From assembly GCF_009761815.1 (NCBI RefSeq), contig NZ_RWIN01000038.1, forward strand, positions 62,001-126,000: a stretch of DNA of 64,000 bases. The letters run 5' to 3'. Below the pieces are notes generated by a model, which ran no database searches, had not been told where the DNA came from, and worked only from the letters and a program-made list of their open reading frames with translations. Shown here one piece after another: positions 37,576-46,156 of the stretch. The position numbers and the translations under genes are program-made. The stretch's first letter is position 1. The number at the start of each line of letters is the position of its first letter. Source of the stretch: Pseudomonas sp. PB120. GTDB taxonomy: Bacteria > Pseudomonadota > Gammaproteobacteria > Pseudomonadales > Pseudomonadaceae.

Positions 37576-38934
37576 ATGAAATTTGTGCAGACTCTGCTCG
37601 CCGCGTCATTGACCCTGGCCATTGCCGCCCATGCGCAGGCCGCTGTTTCAACTCAGGAGGCGGCCAAACTGGGCAGCAGCCTGACCCTGGTGGGCGCTGA
37701 AAAAGCCGCCAGCGCCGACGGCTCCATTCCCGCCTATGCGGGAGGGTTGACCACGGCCCCCGCCGGTTTCAAGTCCGGCGACAGCATGCGCCCGGACCCA
37801 TTTGCCAGTGAAAAACCGCTGCTGGTGATCGACGGCAAAAACGTTGATCAATACAAAGGCATGCTTACAGCCACCACCGCGGAACTGGCCAAGCGTTTCC
37901 CGACTTTCCGTGTCGATGTTTACCCGACTCACCGCACCGTGGCACTGCCGCAAACCGTGCTGGACAACGGCGTGAAAAACGCCACGGGCGCCAAGTCCCT
38001 TGAAGGTGGCCTGGCCATCGACAACGTATTGCCCGGCGTACCGTTCCCGATTCCGCAATCGGGCAGCGAGGCAATGTGGAACTTCCTGCTGCGTTACCAA
38101 GGGGTCAACATCAACTCCAAGTACGACTCGTGGAACGTCGATTCCGCCGGCGTGGCGAGCCTGGCCACCACCGGGCAGGCGTTCATTACCTACCCGATCT
38201 ACGAGAACCTGGCCCAGCCGATCAGCAGCTCCGACGTCTACTACCAGATGAAGCTGTACTACACCGGACCCGCACGCCGGGCCGGCGAGTCGATCATGCT
38301 CAAGGACGCCGCCAACCCGCTGGAACAACCGCGCCGCGCCTGGCAGTACCTGCCGGGTCAACGTCGCGTGAAGCTGGCGCCGAACCTGGCCTACGACACG
38401 CCTAACCCGGGCACGGCCGGTGCGGGCACTTATGACGATGTGTTTGTGTTCAACGGCGCCCTCGATCGCTACGACTGGAAGCTGGTCGGCAAGCAGGAAA
38501 TGATCGTGCCGTACAACACCTACAAGCTGACCTACGTGCAGGACCCGAAAAGCCTGACCACTCCCAATCACCTGGCACCTGATTTCGTGCGCTGGGAGAA
38601 ACACCGCGTCTGGGTCGTCGAGGGCAACCTCAAGGCCGGCGCACGCCACGTCTATCAGAAACGTCGCTTCTACCTCGATGAAGACAGCTGGGCCGCACTG
38701 GCCTCTGACCAGTACGACGCGCGCGGTCAGCTTTACCGTGGCTCGTTCGCCTTCTTGAGCCAGAGCTATGACAAGCAGGTGCCGGACTCCACACCGTTCA
38801 TGATCTACGACCTGGTCGGCGGTTCCTACAACATCAATGGTGTCGTAGGCCCTTACGGCGGTATCCGCTACATCGACTCGCTGTCCAAGGCGCAGTGGTC
38901 GCCGGAGTCCCTGGCGGGCGCCGGCATTCGTTAA
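37576..38934 (+). CDS. DUF1329-family periplasmic/outer-membrane-associated protein
   Basis: A 452-aa secreted protein with a signal peptide ending near AHAQAA. The family folds like LolA/LolB-type beta-barrel carriers (from memory), which suits binding a hydrophobic ligand in the periplasm. It follows DUF1302 as a pair. AGGAG lies nine bases before ATG. The gene is followed by a strong T-run hairpin, so the downstream genes may be expressed less. Function not established. Confidence 0.85.
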   Translation: MKFVQTLLAASLTLAIAAHAQAAVSTQEAAKLGSSLTLVGAEKAASADGSIPAYAGGLTTAPAGFKSGDSMRPDPFASEKPLLVIDGKNVDQYKGMLTATTAELAKRFPTFRVDVYPTHRTVALPQTVLDNGVKNATGAKSLEGGLAIDNVLPGVPFPIPQSGSEAMWNFLLRYQGVNINSKYDSWNVDSAGVASLATTGQAFITYPIYENLAQPISSSDVYYQMKLYYTGPARRAGESIMLKDAANPLEQPRRAWQYLPGQRRVKLAPNLAYDTPNPGTAGAGTYDDVFVFNGALDRYDWKLVGKQEMIVPYNTYKLTYVQDPKSLTTPNHLAPDFVRWEKHRVWVVEGNLKAGARHVYQKRRFYLDEDSWAALASDQYDARGQLYRGSFAFLSQSYDKQVPDSTPFMIYDLVGGSYNINGVVGPYGGIRYIDSLSKAQWSPESLAGAGIR

Positions 38935-38949
38935 AACGCCGTGTTTCAA

Positions 38950-38988
38950 CGCCGGGTGGCACATCACGTGTGCCCGGCGCAGTTTTTT
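38950..38988 (+). terminator. Intra-cluster Rho-independent terminator/attenuator
   Basis: CGCCGGG (38950-38956) pairs with CCCGGCG (38973-38979), with an inner CAC/GTG, and T6 follows three bases later (38983-38988). It lies between DUF1329 and the YCF48-like gene, whose start is 14 bases on, so it would attenuate rather than end the operon. Confidence 0.7.
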
Positions 38989-39002
38989 CGAGAGGACGCC
39001 GT

Positions 39003-40076
39003 ATGTGTTCGTACAAGAAGTACCTGACGTTGGCGCTCGGCAGCCTGCTGGTTCTGCTGCAGGGCATCACTCAGGCGGCCAGCTACGTCGACGTGCTGGA
39101 CCTGCCGGCCAAGCCTAGCGCGCTGGCGGTCAGCAGCCCGTTGCTGGGTGCCGCCCGTGCGGGTGACCGACTGGTCGCCGTGGGACAACGTGGCCACATT
39201 CTTTATTCCGATGATCACGGCAAGGACTGGAAGCAGGCCGCCGTGCCGGTCAGTGCCGACCTCAATGCCGTGAACTTTCCGTCACCCAGCCAGGGTTGGG
39301 CAGTGGGTAACGACGGTGTGGTGTTGCACAGCAATGATGGCGGGGAGACCTGGACCAAACAACTGGACGGCCGCCAGATCGGTACCTTACTGGTCAAGCA
39401 TTACGGTGCGTTGGCCAGTGCCGAACCGGCCAACGAACAATGGGCGCAGCTCGCCGCTGATGGCCAGCGACTGATCGAGGAGGGCGCTGACAAACCGCTG
39501 CTCGACGTGTGGTTCGCCAATGAGCGGTTCGGTTATGCAGTGGGTGCGTTCAACCTGATCCTGCGCACCGAAGACGGCGGTCAACACTGGACCCCTTTTC
39601 AGGACCGCGTCGATAACCCGCAAGGCTTGCACCTCAATGCCATCGCCGCCACCGGCGATGCGCTCTTCATCGTGGGCGAGCAGGGGCTGCTGCTCAAATG
39701 GAACGACGCCGAGCAGCGTTTCGCGGCGGTCGAGTCCCCTTATCAGGGCAGCTTTTTCGGGGTGATTGGCAAGCCGGGCGAAGTGCTGGTCTACGGCCTG
39801 CGCGGGCATGTGTTTCGCAGCAAGGATGGTGGCGCCAGCTGGACCGAGCTCAGCACCGGCCTGCAAGTCAGCATCACCGCGGCCACAGCGGACGCCAAAG
39901 GTCGTTTCCTGTTGTTCAGCCAGGGGGGACAAATGCTGGTCGACGCCGACAACGGCAACGCGCTCACGCTGGTGCCGCAGCAAAACCTCGCCCCGTCCGC
40001 CGGCGCCATCTTCGGCCCCGATGGCTGGCTGGTGCTGGTCGGCAGCCGTGGTGCACGCGCACTGCACATCCAATAA
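39003..40076 (+). CDS. YCF48-like/BNR beta-propeller protein
   Basis: A 357-aa secreted beta-propeller with a signal peptide ending near TQA. Four Asp-box motifs (SDDHGKDW, SNDGGETW, TEDGGQHW, SKDGGASW) mark blade repeats of the YCF48/photosystem II assembly factor group. It starts at ATG 39003 with AGAGGA upstream; the open frame runs further upstream but crosses the terminator hairpin. Such propellers are often encoded beside RND transporters and may be periplasmic partners of the pump. It is likely co-transcribed with the RND gene 30 bases on. Confidence 0.85.
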   Translation: MCSYKKYLTLALGSLLVLLQGITQAASYVDVLDLPAKPSALAVSSPLLGAARAGDRLVAVGQRGHILYSDDHGKDWKQAAVPVSADLNAVNFPSPSQGWAVGNDGVVLHSNDGGETWTKQLDGRQIGTLLVKHYGALASAEPANEQWAQLAADGQRLIEEGADKPLLDVWFANERFGYAVGAFNLILRTEDGGQHWTPFQDRVDNPQGLHLNAIAATGDALFIVGEQGLLLKWNDAEQRFAAVESPYQGSFFGVIGKPGEVLVYGLRGHVFRSKDGGASWTELSTGLQVSITAATADAKGRFLLFSQGGQMLVDADNGNALTLVPQQNLAPSAGAIFGPDGWLVLVGSRGARALHIQ

Positions 40077-40106
40077 GAACGCATCCAATAGAGCGAGTAC
40101 CCAGAC

Positions 40107-42596
40107 ATGGGCAACATCAAGCAAGACACCATGCCGGTGATCTGCCACTTGCGTGACTTCGACCGCTGCTCCGGCAACCGGCTGGAGCGCTGGGTGTTCA
40201 ACTATCGCCCGCTGTTCATGCTGGTCATGGCGTTGGTCACGCTGGTGCTGGGTTATATGGCGGTCACTCGCCTGGAGCTGCGCCCCAGCTTCGAAAAAAT
40301 GATTCCCCAGAGTCAGCCCTACATTCAGAACTTCCTGGAGAACCGCAAATCCCTGCGGGGCCTGGGCAGTTCGGTGCGGGTGGTGGTGGAAAACACCCAG
40401 GGTGACATTTTCGATCCCGATTATCTGGCCGTGCTCAAACAGGTCAACGACGAACTGTTCCTCAGCGAGGGCGTTGACCGCGCCTGGATGAAGTCCTTGT
40501 GGAGCCCGGCGGTGCGCTGGAATGAAGTCACTGAGGAAGGCTTCCAGGGCGGCCCGGTGATGCCCGATGCGTATCGCGGTTCGCCGGCTGACATCGAACG
40601 GTTGCGCCAGAACATCAACCGCGCCGGCATCGTCGGCAGCCTGGTGGCCAGCGATTTCAAGTCGAGCATGTTGATCGTCCCCTTGATGGACAAGGCATCG
40701 GCGACCGGTCACAGCATCAATTACTACCAGTTCGCGCAGCAGCTGGAAGAAAAACTGCGCGACAAGATTGAATTTGCCGGCGACAGCAAGGCACGCAAGG
40801 CCGGAGAGGAGGGCAAGGGCAAATACAAGGTCCGCGTGATCGGGTTTGCCAAGTTGATCGGCGACCTGATCGACGGCCTGATCCAGGTGATGATGTTTTT
40901 CGGCCTGGCCGTGGTCACCTCGTTCGTCATCATTTACCTGTACACCCGTTGCCTGCGCAGCACGCTGCTGGTGATTTTCTGCTCGCTGACGGCGGTGGTC
41001 TGGCAACTGGGCATTGTGGCCTGGCTGGGTTATGCCATCGATCCGTATTCGGTGCTGGTGCCGTTCCTGATTTTTGCGATCGGCGTGTCCCACGCGGCGC
41101 AGAAGATGAACGGCATCATGCAGGACATTGCCCGGGGCACCCACAAACTGGTGGCTGCGCGGTACACCTTCCGCCGCCTGTTCATTGCTGGTGTCACCGC
41201 GTTGCTGGCCGATGCGGTCGGCTTCATGGTGCTGATGCTGATCGACATCCCGGTGATTCAGGACCTGGCCATTACCGCGAGTATTGGCGTTGCGGTGCTG
41301 ATTTTTACTTCACTGCTGCTGATGCCGGTGGCGCTGTCGTACATCGGCGTGGGCGCCAAGGCTGCCGAGCGTGCGCTGAAGATCGACACCCGTGCCGCGC
41401 AGAGCCGCGGTTTCGGCAAACTGTGGGATTTCCTCGACCGCTTCACCACGCGCAAATGGGCCACGGGCATCGTGCTCGGCGCGGTGGCGCTGGGCATCGC
41501 AGGTTTCGCGGTCAGCCAGCACCTGCAAATCGGCGACCTCGACAGCGGCGCCCCGGAGTTGCGCGCGGACTCTCGCTACAACCGCGATAACGCCTACATC
41601 ACCAGCCACTACGCACTGTCCAGCGACCTGTTTGCGGTCATGATCAAAACGGCGCCCGAAGGCTGCCTGAATTATCAGACGCTGATCCTCGCCGACCGCC
41701 TGGCGTGGGAGCTGCAACAGTACCCGGGCGTGCAAGCGACTTCATCGCTGGTCAACGCGGTTCGGCAGATCACGGCCGGTTCGTTCGAGGGCAATCCCAA
41801 GCTGAACAGCATCCAGCGCAACCAGAACGTCCTGAACTATGCCGCGCAGCAGGCGTCGGTCAACGCGCCGGAGTTGTTCAACACCGACTGTTCGGTGATG
41901 CCGGTGATCGCCTTCCTCAAGGATCACAAAGCTGAAACCCTGGACGCGGTGGTCGCCATCGCCGACAAGTTCGCCAAGGCAAACAGCACCGATGATCGCC
42001 AGTTCCTGCTGGCCGCCGGTACTGCCGGCATTGAAGCGGCGACCAACATTGTGGTGCGTGAAGCCAACCACACGATGCTGCTTTACGTGTACGCGGCGGT
42101 GACGCTGTTCTGCCTGATCACCTTCCGCAGCTGGCGCGCCACGCTGGTGGCGCTGCTGCCGCTGGTACTGACGTCGATCCTTTGCGAGGCGCTGATGGTG
42201 ATGATGGGCATCGGCGTGAAAGTGGCGACCTTGCCGGTGATTGCGCTGGGGGTCGGGATCGGCGTGGATTACGCGTTGTACCTACTCAGCGTGCAGTTGC
42301 ACTACCAGCGCCAGGGCATGCCGTTGGCCAAGGCTTACCGCAACGCGGTGTCGTTCACCGGTCGGGTGGTGGGTCTGGTGGGCATCACCCTGGCGGCGGG
42401 CGTGGTGTGCTGGGCCTGGTCGCCGATCAAGTTCCAGGCCGACATGGGCATCCTGCTGACCTTCATGTTCATCTGGAACATGCTCGGTGCCTTGATCCTC
42501 ATCCCGGCACTGTCCTGCTTCCTGCTGCGAAACATCGCCCCCGTTCCATCAAGCCCCGTTGAACGTGAGACGGCGCTTGTCGGTGCTCACTCGTAA
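40107..42596 (+). CDS. RND/MMPL-superfamily transporter
   Basis: An 829-aa membrane protein with two repeated modules, each with a large periplasmic loop followed by a bundle of about five helices (SSD-like): VVTSFVIIYLYTRCLRS and LYVYAAVTLFCLITFRS open the bundles. It has no N-terminal signal and belongs to the hydrophobe/lipid exporter branch of RND (COG1033/MMPL), not to the HAE1 drug pumps. With the DUF1302, DUF1329 and YCF48-like proteins it would form an envelope-spanning route for a lipid-like compound. Direction of transport unknown. Confidence 0.85.
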   Translation: MGNIKQDTMPVICHLRDFDRCSGNRLERWVFNYRPLFMLVMALVTLVLGYMAVTRLELRPSFEKMIPQSQPYIQNFLENRKSLRGLGSSVRVVVENTQGDIFDPDYLAVLKQVNDELFLSEGVDRAWMKSLWSPAVRWNEVTEEGFQGGPVMPDAYRGSPADIERLRQNINRAGIVGSLVASDFKSSMLIVPLMDKASATGHSINYYQFAQQLEEKLRDKIEFAGDSKARKAGEEGKGKYKVRVIGFAKLIGDLIDGLIQVMMFFGLAVVTSFVIIYLYTRCLRSTLLVIFCSLTAVVWQLGIVAWLGYAIDPYSVLVPFLIFAIGVSHAAQKMNGIMQDIARGTHKLVAARYTFRRLFIAGVTALLADAVGFMVLMLIDIPVIQDLAITASIGVAVLIFTSLLLMPVALSYIGVGAKAAERALKIDTRAAQSRGFGKLWDFLDRFTTRKWATGIVLGAVALGIAGFAVSQHLQIGDLDSGAPELRADSRYNRDNAYITSHYALSSDLFAVMIKTAPEGCLNYQTLILADRLAWELQQYPGVQATSSLVNAVRQITAGSFEGNPKLNSIQRNQNVLNYAAQQASVNAPELFNTDCSVMPVIAFLKDHKAETLDAVVAIADKFAKANSTDDRQFLLAAGTAGIEAATNIVVREANHTMLLYVYAAVTLFCLITFRSWRATLVALLPLVLTSILCEALMVMMGIGVKVATLPVIALGVGIGVDYALYLLSVQLHYQRQGMPLAKAYRNAVSFTGRVVGLVGITLAAGVVCWAWSPIKFQADMGILLTFMFIWNMLGALILIPALSCFLLRNIAPVPSSPVERETALVGAHS

Positions 42597-42615
42597 GGGT
42601 GGCATTTCCATTGAC

Positions 42616-42636
42616 CAGGGCCTGTTGCAGGCCCTG
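42616..42636 (+). other. Perfect 9-bp hairpin between the RND and acyl-CoA dehydrogenase genes
   Basis: CAGGGCCTG and CAGGCCCTG are exact reverse complements separated by TTG. The stem is very stable and no T-run follows, so it may slow readthrough or protect the mRNA. Confidence 0.65.
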
Positions 42637-42657
42637 ACATTGCCTGAGTATTTCAAT

Positions 42658-44436
42658 ATGTCTGACTACACTGCGCCCCTGCGCGACATTCGGTTCGTAC
42701 TCAACGAAGTGTTCAACGTTTCCCGGCTGTGGGCGGCCATGCCGGCCCTGGCCGAGGTGGTGGATGAAGAGACCGCCAATGCCGTCCTTGAAGAAGCGGG
42801 CAAGATCACGGCCGAGCTGATCGCGCCGCTCAATCGCAGTGGCGACGAGCAGGGCTGTTCCTGGCACGACGGGACTGTCAGCACGCCCAGCGGCTTTGCC
42901 GAGGCTTATCGCGCCTTCGCCGAAGGCGGTTGGGTCGGCGTCGGCGGTGACCCGCAGTACGGTGGCATGGGCATGCCCAAAGTGATCGGCGCCCAGGTCG
43001 AAGAGCTGGTCAATGCGGCCAACCTGTCGTTCGGCCTTTACCCGATGCTGACCGCCGGCGCCTGCCTGGCCCTCAATGCGCATGCCAGCGAAACGCTGAA
43101 AGTGACTTACCTGCCCAACCTGTATGCCGGCGTCTGGACCGGTTCGATGTGCCTCACCGAGCCGCACGCCGGCACGGACCTGGGCATCATCCGCACCCGT
43201 GCAGAGCCTCAGGCGGATGGTTCCTACTCCATCAGCGGTACCAAGATCTTCATCACGGGCGGCGAGCACGACCTGACCGAGAACATCATTCACCTGGTGC
43301 TGGCCAGGCTGCCCGATGCGCCGGCCGGCCCCAAGGGCATCTCGCTGTTCCTGGTGCCCAAAGTCATGGTCAATGCCGATGGCAGCCTGGGTCAGAAGAA
43401 CTCGCTGTCCTGCGGCTCCATCGAACACAAGATGGGGATCAAGGCCTCGGCGACGTGCGTGATGAATTTCGACGGCGCCACGGGCTGGATCGTCGATGCG
43501 CCGAACAAGGGCCTGGCGGCGATGTTCACCATGATGAACTACGAGCGCCTGGGCGTCGGCATTCAGGGGCTGGCCACGGCTGAACGCTCTTATCAGAATG
43601 CGCTGGCCTACGCCCGCGACCGCTTGCAAAGTCGCTCGGCGACCGGGCCGAAAGCCCCGGAAAAACCGGCCGACCCGATCATCGTGCACGCTGACGTGCG
43701 CCGCATGCTGCTGACCATGAAAGCCTGCAACGAAGGCGGTCGTGCGTTTTCTACCTATGTGGCGATGCAACTCGACACCGCCAAGTACAGCGAAGACCTG
43801 GAAACACGCAAGCGCGCCGAAGCACTGGTCGCCTTGTTGACGCCAGTGGCCAAGGCGTTTCTGACCGATCTGGGCCTGGAGGCCACAATCCATGGCCAGC
43901 AAGTGTTTGGCGGCCACGGCTACATTCGCGAGTGGGGCCAGGAGCAACTGGTGCGCGATGTGCGCATCACCCAGATCTACGAAGGCACCAACGGCATCCA
44001 GGCGCTGGACCTGGCCGGGCGCAAAGTGGTCGGCACCGGCGGTGAACTCTACAAGCTGTTTGCCGATGAAATCCGCCAGTTCACCGCCACCGCAAGCGCC
44101 GAGCTGGCCGAGTTCACTCAGCCGCTGAACAGTGCCTTGCACAACCTCGATGAACTCACCGCCTGGTTGCTGGACCGTGCGCGAAACAACCCCAACGAAA
44201 TCGGCGCGGCCTCGGTCGAGTACCTGCACGCCTTCGGTTACACGGCCTACGCCTACATGTGGGCGTTGATGGCCCAGGCCGCGCAGGGCAAGGAAGCGCA
44301 GGACGATTTCTACGCCAGCAAGCTGGGTACCGCACGGTTCTACTTTGCGCGTCTGTTGCCCCGCGTTCATTCGCTGGCGGCGTCGGTTCGGGCGGGGAGC
44401 GAATCGCTTTACCTGCTCGATGCATCACAGTTCTGA
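42658..44436 (+). CDS. Acyl-CoA dehydrogenase, DmdC-like long form
   Basis: A 592-aa FAD enzyme of the long (about 590-600 aa) acyl-CoA dehydrogenase group, which carries a C-terminal extra domain and includes DmdC (3-methylmercaptopropionyl-CoA dehydrogenase). The start is ATG 42658 (MSDYTAPLRDIRFVLNEV), the usual opening of the group; the in-frame extension upstream would run through the 9-bp hairpin and is rejected. The ITGGEHDLTEN and QVFGGHGYIREWG motifs are typical. It forms the 2,3-enoyl-CoA step of a beta-oxidation-like route. Chain-length specificity is unknown. Confidence 0.9.
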   Translation: MSDYTAPLRDIRFVLNEVFNVSRLWAAMPALAEVVDEETANAVLEEAGKITAELIAPLNRSGDEQGCSWHDGTVSTPSGFAEAYRAFAEGGWVGVGGDPQYGGMGMPKVIGAQVEELVNAANLSFGLYPMLTAGACLALNAHASETLKVTYLPNLYAGVWTGSMCLTEPHAGTDLGIIRTRAEPQADGSYSISGTKIFITGGEHDLTENIIHLVLARLPDAPAGPKGISLFLVPKVMVNADGSLGQKNSLSCGSIEHKMGIKASATCVMNFDGATGWIVDAPNKGLAAMFTMMNYERLGVGIQGLATAERSYQNALAYARDRLQSRSATGPKAPEKPADPIIVHADVRRMLLTMKACNEGGRAFSTYVAMQLDTAKYSEDLETRKRAEALVALLTPVAKAFLTDLGLEATIHGQQVFGGHGYIREWGQEQLVRDVRITQIYEGTNGIQALDLAGRKVVGTGGELYKLFADEIRQFTATASAELAEFTQPLNSALHNLDELTAWLLDRARNNPNEIGAASVEYLHAFGYTAYAYMWALMAQAAQGKEAQDDFYASKLGTARFYFARLLPRVHSLAASVRAGSESLYLLDASQF

Positions 44437-44487
44437 CCCCGTGAACCGGAGATGATCTCCAGTCAACAGCATCAGGAAGACTTCACC

Positions 44488-46134
44488 GTGGCAACCACAA
44501 AAATAATTCCCCCCGCACAGGGGGCGTACAGCTATCCGTTGTTGATCAAGAGCCTGTTGCTCTCGGGTGCGCGCTACGCACCCGATCAGGAAATCGTTTA
44601 CGCGGACAAGCTGCGCTACGACTATCGAACGTTGAACGCTCGCATCCGGCAACTGGCCAACGCGCTGACCAAAGCAGGCGTCAAGCCCGGGGATACCGTG
44701 GCGCTGATGGATTGGGACAGCCACCGGTACCTGGAGTGTTTTTTCGCAGTGCCGATGATTGGCGCGGTGTTGCACACAGTCAACATCCGGCTCTCGACGG
44801 AGCAGATTGTCTACACCATGAACCACGCCGAGGATGATCTGGTGTTGGTGCATGATGATTTCCTGCCCTTGGTCGAGCAGGTTCATGACCAGCTGACGAC
44901 GGTCAAAGGCTACATTCAGCTCAGTGACGCCGTGGCGCCATCGACCTCGTTACCGGTGCTGGGTGAATACGAAAGCCTGTTGGCGGACGCCGAGCCTCAC
45001 TTCGATTTCCCGGACTTTGACGAGAACTCGGTCGCCACGCTGTTCTACACCACCGGCACCACCGGCAATCCCAAGGGCGTGTACTTTTCCCACCGCCAGT
45101 TGGTGCTGCATACGCTGAACGCCGTGGGCACCCTCGGTGTGTACCACAGCTCGCCGTTATTGCGCTCCGACGATGTGTACATGCCCATGACCCCGATGTT
45201 TCATGTGCATGCCTGGGGCGTGCCCTATGTCGCCACGTTGATGGGGGTCAAGCAGGTTTACCCAGGCCGCTATGAGCCCAACAGTCTGGTCCGGTTGTAC
45301 CGCGAAGAAAAGGTTAGTTTTTCCCATTGCGTGCCGACGATTCTGCAAATGCTCCTGGGGTGTGATGAAGCGGCTGATACCGATTTTGGCGGCTGGAAAA
45401 TGCTCCTCGGCGGCAGTGCCTTGACCCATGGCCTTGCCGCCCAGGCGACGGCCCGGGGCATGCGCGTGCATGCCGGCTACGGCATGTCCGAGACCTGCCC
45501 GTTGCTCTGCCTGACTCATTTGAGTGACGCCGAACTCGAACAACCGGCGCACACGCAGGTGGCCGCCCGCATCAAGACAGGCGTGGCGGTGCCGATGGTG
45601 GATTTGCGAATCATCGACGCCAACGGCAACGAGGCCCCTCAGGATGGCGAGGCCGTGGGCGAGATCGTCGTCCGTGCGCCGTGGCTGACGCAGGGCTACC
45701 TGAAAGAGCCCGATCAAGGGGCTCAGCTGTGGGAAAACGGCTGGATGCACACCGGCGATATCGCGTCCATCGACGCCATGGGTGTGGTGGAGATCAAGGA
45801 CCGGATCAAGGACGTGATCAAGACGGGCGGCGAGTGGATCAGTTCGCTGGAGCTGGAAAGCCTGATCAGCGAGCATCCCGCCATCACCTCTGTGGCGGTT
45901 GTCGGCATCCCTGACCCGCAGTGGGGCGAGCGTCCAGTGGCGCTGGTCGTCTGTGCGCCGGGCGAAAGCGTGACCCGGCAACTGCTGGAGGCCCATCTGC
46001 AGCAGTACGTCGAGAGCGGGCGGATCAATAAGTGGGCAATCCCCAGGCAGATCCAGGTCGTTGCCGAAATCCCCAAAACCAGCGTCGGCAAAATCAACAA
46101 GCGGCTGATCCGCGAACAGGCGCTGAGCCAATAG
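44488..46134 (+). CDS. Acyl-CoA ligase (AlkK-like, AMP-binding)
   Basis: A 548-aa adenylate-forming enzyme that activates a carboxylic acid to its CoA thioester. GTG 44488 has AGGAAGA upstream; ATG 44452 is an alternative with no spacing for a ribosome site. The AMP motif YTTGTTGNPKGVYFSH is present, and so is the C-terminal IKDVIKTGGEWISS swivel and the catalytic Lys near KINKRLI. Medium-chain AlkK-like ligases share these features. It follows the dehydrogenase by 51 bases, so activation and first oxidation are encoded together. It likely closes this transcription unit. Confidence 0.9.
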   Translation: MATTKIIPPAQGAYSYPLLIKSLLLSGARYAPDQEIVYADKLRYDYRTLNARIRQLANALTKAGVKPGDTVALMDWDSHRYLECFFAVPMIGAVLHTVNIRLSTEQIVYTMNHAEDDLVLVHDDFLPLVEQVHDQLTTVKGYIQLSDAVAPSTSLPVLGEYESLLADAEPHFDFPDFDENSVATLFYTTGTTGNPKGVYFSHRQLVLHTLNAVGTLGVYHSSPLLRSDDVYMPMTPMFHVHAWGVPYVATLMGVKQVYPGRYEPNSLVRLYREEKVSFSHCVPTILQMLLGCDEAADTDFGGWKMLLGGSALTHGLAAQATARGMRVHAGYGMSETCPLLCLTHLSDAELEQPAHTQVAARIKTGVAVPMVDLRIIDANGNEAPQDGEAVGEIVVRAPWLTQGYLKEPDQGAQLWENGWMHTGDIASIDAMGVVEIKDRIKDVIKTGGEWISSLELESLISEHPAITSVAVVGIPDPQWGERPVALVVCAPGESVTRQLLEAHLQQYVESGRINKWAIPRQIQVVAEIPKTSVGKINKRLIREQALSQ

Positions 46135-46156
46135 GAGCGCGGGCAGGGGCGGCGGT

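Noticed and set aside
42559-42657. N-terminal extension of the acyl-CoA dehydrogenase
   Set aside because: It would run through the RND gene end and a perfect hairpin; the usual family start is at 42658.
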